From: an uncultured Collinsella sp.
GTDB taxonomy: Bacteria; Actinomycetota; Coriobacteriia; Coriobacteriales; Coriobacteriaceae
NCBI GenBank assembly: GCA_900555765.1
Contig: USMA01000078.1
Location: 1 to 5,700, forward strand
Direction: 5' to 3'
DNA length: 5,700 nucleotides
A model generated the notes under the pieces. That model saw only the letters and a program-made list of their open reading frames with translations, made no database searches and was not told the origin of the DNA. Below, one piece after another: positions 1-5,144 of this stretch. Both the position numbers and the translations under genes were made by a program. Positions within the stretch are counted from its first letter, which is position 1. Each line of letters opens with the position of its first letter.

Positions 1-538
1 GCGTTCGCAGGTTGTGCAGACGATCGGCAAGTTTAACGATGATGACGCGGATGTCCTTGGACATGGCGAGGAACATCTTGCGCAGCGTGAGCGCCTGCTT
101 CTCGTCCATGCTGTCGACTTCGATGTTGGTGAGCTTGGTCACGCCATCGACGAGCTCGGCCACCGTATCGCCAAACAGGCCGGAAACATCGGTGAGCGAG
201 GTCTCGGTATCCTCGACGGTATCGTGCAGCAGCGCGGCACTCACCACATCGCAGTCCATCTTGAGATCGGCCAAAATGATGGCAACCTCGACGGGATGGT
301 TAATGTACATCTCGCCCGAGCGGCGCTTTTGGTTGCAGTGCTTCTCGGCGGCAAAGCAGTAGGCCTGCTCAACCTTAGAAAAGTCGTCCTCATTCATATA
401 TTTGAGGCACAGGCGCTCCAGCTTGTCGTAGCTGTCCGCCATAATCTCGGGCGGCAGCTCATCGGCATGCTTATAGTGCTCCATCTCCGAAAACGGCTGG
501 AGGGTGGAATCATGGGCGGTACGGGCTGCGGCATCCAT
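1..538 (-). CDS. rel: RelA/SpoT-type (p)ppGpp synthetase/hydrolase, N-terminal part (partial)
   Basis: This is the N-terminal 179 residues of a long Rel enzyme, which makes and degrades the stringent-response alarmone (p)ppGpp in the cytoplasm. The gene runs off the left edge, so the synthetase, TGS and ACT parts are not visible. The visible part is the HD hydrolase domain. It shows RRSGEMYINHP (72-82), LLHDTVEDT (103-111), GVTKL (132-136) and VKLADRLHNLR (168-178). Residues R72, H81, H105, D106, E109, D110, D172 and N176 match the known hydrolase residues of the streptococcal enzyme Rel-Seq (R44, H53, H77, D78, E81, D82, D144, N148) at a constant offset of 28, so hydrolase activity is expected. 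The ATG at 538 was chosen because a good ribosome binding site lies just upstream; M19 is a less likely alternative. The start lies 15 bases after the recJ stop, which suggests cotranscription with recJ. Family identity is very secure. Whether the synthetase domain is intact cannot be seen. Confidence 0.95.
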   Translation of the reverse strand, partial: MDAAARTAHDSTLQPFSEMEHYKHADELPPEIMADSYDKLERLCLKYMNEDDFSKVEQAYCFAAEKHCNQKRRSGEMYINHPVEVAIILADLKMDCDVVSAALLHDTVEDTETSLTDVSGLFGDTVAELVDGVTKLTNIEVDSMDEKQALTLRKMFLAMSKDIRVIIVKLADRLHNLRT

Positions 539-543
539 CGAGG

Positions 544-550
544 TCCCCTT
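544..550 (-). promoter_or_regulatory. ribosome binding site of rel
   Basis: The minus strand reads AAGGGGA here, five bases before the ATG at 538. A second purine run (AGGGG) overlaps the recJ stop codon. The site supports the chosen rel start. It lies entirely in the 15-base recJ-rel gap, so ribosomes finishing recJ could help initiate rel. Confidence 0.6.
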
Positions 551-553
551 CCC

Positions 554-3406
554 CTAGACCCGCGGTACGATCGGGCGGTTAACTTTGGCTAGCATATCAG
601 AAGCGCACGAATCGAGCGCCCAGCTCCGGAAAGCCGAAAACTCCATGCGCGAGCGCAAGCCCTCCAAATAGCGAATTGACCTGCTCAATTGCACGCGGCC
701 GGGGTTTTCGGCCATCGCGATGCGACGAGTGTCGTCAAACCCCGAAACTCGACAGAAACCAAGCTCTTCGAAGATTCCCAGGCCGCTTTCCACCGAACGC
801 TCGTCGACCGGCGTGCGAGCATCGATGGCAAGGCACATCTGCGCGATGTCGATATCGCTCGCACTAAAGGAATCGTCCCCGGTTTTGCCGCGGTTGGAGC
901 GCCACATGGTCTGCAGCGCGCGATAGAGTGTGACGAGCTCGTCGCGCTCGGGCGCATAGCAGTCGAGCAGGCGCTCGTTAATGCGGGCGTCGCGCGACGA
1001 ATAGAGCAGATGGATCACGGCGGGCTGGCCATCGCGGCCGGCACGTCCGCTCATCTGGTTGAACTCGATGGCGCCAAACGGCATGTGGTAGAGCACGACA
1101 TGGCGGATATCGGGCAGGTTGACACCCTCGCCAAAGGCGGAGGTCGAAACGATGCAGCTGAGGCTTCCGTCTCGGAATGCTTCCTCCACGCGACGGCGAT
1201 CGGAACGCGCAAGCCCCGCGTTATAGAACGCGATATGGGTCGCACAGTCGGGAACGCGTTTGCGTAGTGTCTTGGCAAGCGCCACGGACTGATCACGCGA
1301 ATTGACGTAAATGACGGTCTTCTCCCCCATCGCCACGATCGACACCAAACGGTTCTCGCGGCTCGCAAGATCTCGGTCGTCCTCGAGCTGCAGGTTCTCG
1401 CGCACCGTCTCGTCGACCACCGTTTGAGTGATCGGAAGCATGCGGGCAAGCTCGGCCACGACCGGAGCCGTCGCGGTGGCCGTCGCGGCCATAACGACCG
1501 GGTCGCCCAGGGCTTTGAGGATATCGGGCATGTCGAGATAGGCGCTGCGGTCGCCGCCCTTGGCAAGGCCAGCGTGGTGTGCCTCATCGATAACGACAAA
1601 ACCGATGCGCCCCGAACGCGCAAAGCGGTCGCGGTGAATGGACAGGAACTCGGGCGTCGTGAGCACGATGCCGGTACGGCCCGAAGCCAAGCCGGCAAAC
1701 ACGTCATCGCGCGCCGCCTCCACGGTCTCGCCGGTCAACACGCCGACGCCAATGCCGAGCGCGGCCATCGTCGACGAGAGGTGATAGGCCTGGTCGGCAA
1801 CGAGCGCGCGCAGCGGATAGACAAAGATGCTCGCACGTCCGCGAAGGACCGCCTCGCGCGCGGCATGCACATGGAAGATGAGTGACTTGCCGCGCCCCGT
1901 TCCCATAACGGCCAGAACACTTTGGTGATCGGCCAGGGCATCGAGCGCCTCGACCTGCGCGCGGTGCGGCTGGTTCGAGCCGATAAAGCTATGGATAAGC
2001 GAGCGCGTGAGCTCGGTATAGGAAAGCTGGGCGAGCGTCTCGCGCTTACGCGACTCCAGGCGCAGGCCGGAATCCGCCGGCTGCACGCCACGACGAAGCT
2101 CGCATGCCGGATCGTCGACGCTGGGCAGCGTGGTATCGCGGACCAGAACATCCTTGATCATGAGCTTGGGCTTCACACGCCCCTGCCAATGCTCGGCAAC
2201 GGCCTCGAACACCAAGTCGACAGCGCTATCGCAGTTGATGAGCTTATCGATTTGCGGCACGCGGAACATAATGGCCGGCACACTCGCGGCGCCATCGGTC
2301 GCCACAAAGCGCATGTGCTCGCCGGTTTTGCCCACCACGGCGCGATCGCACATCGTCACGCCCTCGGCGGCCAGCAGCGGCACCTTGTTGCCCTGGCCAA
2401 ACGGCTCAAGACGGGAAATCTGCTCGATGGTCTCAATATTCAGCTCGGAAAGGTCGACCGTGGCGGCAACCTCGTCGATGTCTTCAAAGTCCTCGACGGG
2501 AATCTCCGATAGCACGGCGGAAAGGCGACGACGGAATTCATCGAGCTTGGATGCCTCGATGGTCACTCCCACCGCACCGGCATGTCCGCCGCGACGAATC
2601 AGCAGGTCGGAACAGCGCTCGACGGCGTCAAACAGGTTAACTTTGCCCACCGAGCGACCAGAGCCGCGCGCGATACCGTCCTCGATCGAGAACAGCAGTG
2701 CCGGCACGTGATAGCGGTTGGTCAGACGGCTTGCCACGATGCCCTTGACACCCTCGTGCCAGCCTTCACCGCCCACGACGATCGCGCGTCCGCCGTCATA
2801 GGTCTCCTCGACCTTTGCCATAGCATCGCGCGTGAGCTCCGCCTCGATCTCACGGCGCTGGCGGTTGATTTCCTCGAGCTCAGCCGCCAGCGCGCTTGCT
2901 TCGATGGGATTGTGGGCAAGCAGCAGGTCGAGCGCCAGCTTGGGATCGGCCATGCGACCGGCAGCGTTTAAGCGGGGAATGAGCGAGAATGACAGGCCAT
3001 CCGCCGTAATGCTCGAAAGGTCCGCCTTGGCGAGCGAGGCAAGCGCGATATAGCCGGGGCGGGCCGTCACGCGCATCTGCTGGATGCCCTCGGCAACCAG
3101 CGCGCGGTTCTCGGGCGTGAGCGGCATCATGTCGGACACGGTGCCCAGCGCCGCGACCTCGATTAGCGAACGCCAATACGACGGCTTGCCCAGGCGCTCA
3201 CCCAGGACTTGCACCAGCTTGAGCGCCACACCAGCACCGGCAAGCTCGCGCGAGGGGCCCTCGTCTTCGAGCTTGGGGTCGGTCAGGGGCACACCCTGCG
3301 GCACCTGGTCGGAGGGCTCGTGATGGTCCGTGACCACCAAATCGATCCCCAAGCTCTCCAGATAGGAAACCTCTTCCTTGGCGGCAATGCCGTTATCGAC
3401 GGTCAC
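554..3406 (-). CDS. C-terminal part of RecJ fused to RecQ-like DNA helicase
   Basis: After the amber codon, the first possible start is GTG 3406, giving 950 residues. No clear ribosome binding site was identified, and this GTG is probably just Val within the RecJ sequence TVDNG. Residues 1-425 carry the rest of RecJ: DHH (27-29), TVSDMMPL (89-96), PRLNAAGRM (144-152), the DHHA1 part RGSGRS to RRGGHAGAVG (247-280) and the OB-like PFGQGN (335-340). After a linker, residues 470-830 form a RecQ-like helicase: Q484 upstream, Walker A GTGRGKS (502-508), DEAH (607-610), motif III ATATAT (641-646), motif IV TVIYVNSRDQS (697-707), motif V STSAFGEGVNLPD (754-766) and motif VI QMSGRAGRDG (784-793). Residues 847-935 look like a winged helix plus a helical tail. 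The four-cysteine zinc site of classical RecQ is absent. All helicase motifs look intact, so only the RecJ half is broken by the stop. Independent translation is uncertain. Confidence 0.75.
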   Translation of the reverse strand: MTVDNGIAAKEEVSYLESLGIDLVVTDHHEPSDQVPQGVPLTDPKLEDEGPSRELAGAGVALKLVQVLGERLGKPSYWRSLIEVAALGTVSDMMPLTPENRALVAEGIQQMRVTARPGYIALASLAKADLSSITADGLSFSLIPRLNAAGRMADPKLALDLLLAHNPIEASALAAELEEINRQRREIEAELTRDAMAKVEETYDGGRAIVVGGEGWHEGVKGIVASRLTNRYHVPALLFSIEDGIARGSGRSVGKVNLFDAVERCSDLLIRRGGHAGAVGVTIEASKLDEFRRRLSAVLSEIPVEDFEDIDEVAATVDLSELNIETIEQISRLEPFGQGNKVPLLAAEGVTMCDRAVVGKTGEHMRFVATDGAASVPAIMFRVPQIDKLINCDSAVDLVFEAVAEHWQGRVKPKLMIKDVLVRDTTLPSVDDPACELRRGVQPADSGLRLESRKRETLAQLSYTELTRSLIHSFIGSNQPHRAQVEALDALADHQSVLAVMGTGRGKSLIFHVHAAREAVLRGRASIFVYPLRALVADQAYHLSSTMAALGIGVGVLTGETVEAARDDVFAGLASGRTGIVLTTPEFLSIHRDRFARSGRIGFVVIDEAHHAGLAKGGDRSAYLDMPDILKALGDPVVMAATATATAPVVAELARMLPITQTVVDETVRENLQLEDDRDLASRENRLVSIVAMGEKTVIYVNSRDQSVALAKTLRKRVPDCATHIAFYNAGLARSDRRRVEEAFRDGSLSCIVSTSAFGEGVNLPDIRHVVLYHMPFGAIEFNQMSGRAGRDGQPAVIHLLYSSRDARINERLLDCYAPERDELVTLYRALQTMWRSNRGKTGDDSFSASDIDIAQMCLAIDARTPVDERSVESGLGIFEELGFCRVSGFDDTRRIAMAENPGRVQLSRSIRYLEGLRSRMEFSAFRSWALDSCASDMLAKVNRPIVPRV

Positions 3407-3526
3407 GATCAGCTGGGGGCGAGCGAGCTCGTTAACGCGGTCGAGTGCCGCGCGCGAAAGACCGTAGCCCTCATCAAAGCGATGCGTAATTAACGGCGTG
3501 ACATCGGCTCCAAACGTGCGCAGCGC

Positions 3527-3529
3527 CTA
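3527..3529 (-). other. in-frame premature amber codon in recJ
   Basis: The minus strand reads ACC TAG GCG here. Before it lies DFDVDGNTSTCLMT and after it ALRTFGADVTPLITHRFDEG, which together form the expected continuous RecJ sequence. No base is missing or added. A single-base change from AAG, CAG, GAG, TTG, TCG or TGG would give TAG. The stop sits inside CCTAGG, a perfect 6-bp palindrome. Confidence 0.9.
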
Positions 3530-3841
3530 GGTCATCAGGCAGGTCGACGTATTGCCGTCTACGTCAAAATCGCCAAAGACCGCAATGTGCTCGTGGTTGC
3601 GAATAGCACGCTCGACGCGGTCGGCAACGACCGACATGCCCGGGATAATGAGTGGGTCGGCCCAGTCGCGATCGAGCGAAGGCGTCAAAAACAATTGGCC
3701 CTCTTTGATGGAGCCAATGCCGTGCGCGACCATAATGCGCGCCACCAGCCCGGGAATGCCCAGACCAGCCGAAAGCTCCTTTTCGAGCTCGGGGTTTTGC
3801 TGAGCGACCGCCCAGCGATGCGTCGTCTTAAGCGATGACAT
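3527..3841 (-). CDS. recJ: RecJ N-terminal fragment ending at the premature amber codon
   Basis: As literally translated, the gene yields a 104-residue peptide ending at TAG 3527-3529. It contains the RecJ N-terminal segment (HRW at 8-10, a helical region at about 15-45) and the first DHH-family metal-binding motif, GDFDVDGNTSTCL (90-102). It lacks the other catalytic motifs, including the DHH itself, and so cannot be an exonuclease on its own. The start at 3841 fits the family. The longer GTG start at 3886 adds MRGIAATCPYQGWVP, which has no family support. This is the first part of the interrupted gene, not an independent protein. Confidence 0.6.
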   Translation of the reverse strand: MSSLKTTHRWAVAQQNPELEKELSAGLGIPGLVARIMVAHGIGSIKEGQLFLTPSLDRDWADPLIIPGMSVVADRVERAIRNHEHIAVFGDFDVDGNTSTCLMT

Positions 3842-3893
3842 AGGCACCCACCCCTGATAGGGGCAGGTCGCCGCGATACCTCTCACGGTTCAT
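3828..3893 (-). other. possible 21-codon upstream ORF overlapping the recJ start
   Basis: ATG 3893 is preceded by GAGGA (3903-3907) at a nine-base distance. It opens a 21-codon frame, MNRERYRGDLPLSGVGAYVIA, ending at TAA 3828-3830. The recJ ATG at 3841 lies inside it, in another frame. The peptide has no recognisable family. It could be a coupling leader for recJ, or chance. Support is one good Shine-Dalgarno match only. Confidence 0.2.
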
Positions 3894-3913
3894 AGCGATG
3901 AGTCCTCTGTGTA

Positions 3914-3931
3914 TGCCCGCTTCGGCAGGCA
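3914..3931 (-). other. hairpin in the recJ leader RNA
   Basis: On the minus-strand RNA, UGCCUGC and GCGGGCA pair over seven base pairs, including one U-G wobble, around a CGAA tetraloop. The hairpin lies between the predicted transcription start (about 3943) and recJ. No U-run follows, so it is not a terminator. It could stabilise or structure the leader. On the plus strand the same stem has a C-A mismatch and a TTCG loop. Confidence 0.35.
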
Positions 3932-3949
3932 GATCTGTTGAACGGATTT

Positions 3950-3978
3950 ATTATACCGTGCAGCGCGGACGCAAAACG
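3950..3978 (-). promoter_or_regulatory. probable recJ-rel promoter
   Basis: The minus strand has a perfect -10 hexamer TATAAT at 3950-3955. At 17-bp spacing the -35 position reads CGTTTT (3973-3978), a poor match to TTGACA. The predicted start is near 3943, giving a leader of about 100 bases before ATG 3841. No other promoter-like site stands out for this gene pair. The weak -35 next to tandem repeats hints at dependence on an activator. Confidence 0.5.
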
Positions 3979-3995
3979 CCGCGGTGCGCCGCGGT
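3977..3995. repeat. two tandem 9-bp repeats, also an inverted repeat, upstream of the recJ promoter
   Basis: CGCCGCGGT occurs twice, at 3977-3985 and 3987-3995, one helical turn apart (10-bp period). CCGCGG is itself palindromic, so the same bases form a 6-bp stem with a TGCG loop (3979-3994). The repeats border the -35 position of the recJ promoter. They could be a regulator binding site. An A-run lies on one side and a T-run on the other, so a terminator-like role for a plus-strand transcript is a weaker alternative. Confidence 0.35.
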
Positions 3996-4096
3996 TTCGG
4001 TAAACGATGGCGGTAATGCCCTTGAAATAATCGAGCGTTTCAGCCGCACGGACACATACGAGCGTCTAGCATATCCATACAAACGAGTTCGCGGAT

Positions 4097-4104
4097 AAAG
4101 GGAG
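4097..4104 (+). promoter_or_regulatory. ribosome binding site of the transporter gene
   Basis: AAAGGGAG lies 11 bases before ATG 4116, slightly far but a strong match. A second in-frame ATG at 4158 has the same preceding bases (GGGGCAT) but no clear Shine-Dalgarno sequence. The first ATG is therefore preferred. Confidence 0.5.
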
Positions 4105-4115
4105 TCACGGGGCAT

Positions 4116-5114
4116 ATGAAGCAATGGGCTGGACTGGGAAAGTTCCTCGCGGGGCATATGCAGATCATCGTTCCGATTTGCGTGGCGCTCGGCGTGCTCT
4201 TTCCCCAGCAGATCGGCGTACTCAAGCCCATTGTTCCCGCCCTCTTCGCCTTTATGACGTTTCAGGGTGCGCTCAGCAACACCTTTCACCAGGTAGCCGA
4301 GGTGTTCCACCGTCCGCTGCACCTGATTCTGGCGTTGCTGGTCTCGGCAGTGCTTATTCCCATCGCGGCGTATGCCATGGGGTCACTCTTCTTTGGCTCC
4401 AACCCCAACCTTGTCTGCGGCATCGTGCTCGAGTACAGCGTGCCCGTGGCCGTCACCGCTTTTATGTGGATCAGCATGTTCGGCGGCAACGGCCCGCTCG
4501 CGCTCACCATCATCCTGACGTCCTCGGTTATCTCCCCTGTGACGATTCCGCTCACGCTTAAGCTCTTGCTGGGTGCCACCGTCTCGATCGATGTGCCGAG
4601 CATGATGCAGGACATGGCCTTTATGATCGCCATCCCCGCCGTGCTCGGCATCGTGATCAACGAGCTCACGCGTGGATGGGGACACGAGAAGCTCTCCCCC
4701 GCGCTCTCGCCCGCCTGCAAGTTCATGATGATGGGCGTTATCGCCTCCAACTCCACCGCCATGAGCGAGTACGTGCTGCACATGAACGCGGTGCGCCTGG
4801 AAGTCGCCCTCTTTATTTTGACCTTCGCCATCAGCGGCTTTGTCGTCGGTTTTCTGGTCGCCCGTGCGCTGCATCTGCCATATAGCGAGACGACTACCAT
4901 GTGCTTTACCTGCGGCATGCGTAACATCTCTTCGGGCGCCGTCATCGCCACGCAATACTTTCCGGGCGAAGTCGTGTTTCCCGTCATGTGTGGAACGTTG
5001 TTTCAGCAGGTGCTCGCCTCGCTTATCGGGCACCTCTTTGAGCGTCTGACCGGCGAGGAGCGCGCCGCCCAGCGCAAGCGTGTCGAGGCCGGCCGCAACG
5101 CCATGGCACGCTAG
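4116..5114 (+). CDS. bile acid:sodium symporter (SBF) family transporter
   Basis: This 332-residue inner-membrane protein has about ten hydrophobic segments (roughly 16-30, 38-54, 68-90, 98-120, 126-152, 165-182, 200-213, 226-250, 262-280, 284-306) and a basic cytoplasmic tail. Family marks are ALFAFMTFQGAL (42-53), the first crossover EYSVPVAVTAF (106-116), the helix ending in TIPLTLKLLLG and the second crossover CGMRNISSGAVIA (266-278), followed by YFPGEVVFP (281-289). Length and layout fit the bacterial bile acid:sodium symporter family. Members carry organic anions or other small solutes, and the substrate here is unknown. In a hand alignment to human NTCP, the sodium ligands are mostly replaced (Q68 to S77, S105 to A115, N106 to F116, S119 to A129, T123 to I133, E257 to T265, Q261 to R269), so sodium coupling is doubtful. 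The gene stands alone, divergent from recJ and convergent with the next gene. The fold family is secure; the function is not. Confidence 0.88.
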   Translation: MKQWAGLGKFLAGHMQIIVPICVALGVLFPQQIGVLKPIVPALFAFMTFQGALSNTFHQVAEVFHRPLHLILALLVSAVLIPIAAYAMGSLFFGSNPNLVCGIVLEYSVPVAVTAFMWISMFGGNGPLALTIILTSSVISPVTIPLTLKLLLGATVSIDVPSMMQDMAFMIAIPAVLGIVINELTRGWGHEKLSPALSPACKFMMMGVIASNSTAMSEYVLHMNAVRLEVALFILTFAISGFVVGFLVARALHLPYSETTTMCFTCGMRNISSGAVIATQYFPGEVVFPVMCGTLFQQVLASLIGHLFERLTGEERAAQRKRVEAGRNAMAR

Positions 5115-5118
5115 CCTG

Positions 5119-5133
5119 CCCGCATTACGCGGG
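5119..5133. terminator. small hairpin between convergent genes, weak bidirectional terminator candidate
   Basis: CCCGC (5119-5123) and GCGGG (5129-5133) form a 5-bp stem around ATTAC, with an extra G-T pair at 5118/5134. The hairpin sits five bases after the transporter stop and 12 bases beyond the stop of the convergent gene. No strong T-run follows on either strand. Position supports a terminator; strength does not. Confidence 0.35.
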
Positions 5134-5144
5134 TGTTAGTCTTC

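Larger units (their letters stand above)
554..3841 (-). pseudogene. recJ: RecJ exonuclease fused to RecQ-like helicase, interrupted by an in-frame amber codon
   Basis: Read through the stop, this is one frame of 1095 codons. The start is ATG 3841, nine bases after AGGGG (3851-3855). An upstream in-frame GTG (3886) would add 15 residues that do not look like RecJ. Codon 105 is TAG. Codons 1-570 or so are RecJ, a 5'-to-3' single-strand DNA exonuclease of recombination and mismatch repair. They show DFDVDG (91-96), DEGYGL after the stop, VDNG, DHH (172-174), NAAGRM, the DHHA1 glycine-rich segment RRGGHAGAVG and the OB-fold segment PFGQGN. From about codon 615 on there is a superfamily 2 helicase with Walker A GTGRGKS, DEAH and SGRAGRDG, then a winged-helix-like tail. 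RecJ alone is commonly 550-800 residues. Both sides of the stop keep the frame and conserved sequence, so this is a recent nonsense change, a sequencing error or readthrough. Classed as a pseudogene because the stop splits the catalytic DHH domain. Confidence 0.8.
3894..4115. other. divergent intergenic region between recJ and the transporter gene
   Basis: This stretch holds the recJ promoter, the tandem repeats and the leader hairpin described separately. For the rightward gene no convincing sigma-70 promoter was found. TTGAAA (4022-4027) has no -10 at proper spacing, and TAGCAT (4067-4072) has no -35. CGAGCGT occurs at 4032-4038 and 4059-4065, which may be chance. CGGTAA occurs at 3998-4003 and 4011-4016. 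Confidence 0.5.

Noticed and set aside
14..592. 192-codon plus-strand open frame opposite rel
   Set aside because: Antisense to a highly conserved rel coding region; its composition is that of a GC-rich shadow frame and it matches no family.
689..2971. Several long plus-strand open frames opposite the recJ-helicase gene
   Set aside because: All lie antisense to conserved motifs of the real frame and have shadow-type low-complexity sequence.
3527..3529. Programmed amber readthrough or pyrrolysine insertion
   Set aside because: No recognised readthrough context or downstream structure was seen, and RecJ does not use such a residue; a mutation or sequence error is simpler.
3842..3886. GTG 3886 as the recJ start
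   Set aside because: Adds 15 residues without RecJ character; ATG 3841 has AGGGG at good spacing and gives a typical RecJ N-terminus.
3973..3997. Rho-independent terminator formed by the CCGCGG inverted repeat between an A-run and a T-run
   Set aside because: No gene ends nearby on either strand, and the T-run is only three bases; a regulatory repeat fits better.
3951..4322. 123-codon minus-strand frame across the intergenic region and transporter start
   Set aside because: Overlaps the conserved transporter N-terminus and the recJ promoter; no family resemblance.
4286..5033. Long minus-strand frames opposite the transporter
   Set aside because: Antisense shadows of a clear membrane protein gene.
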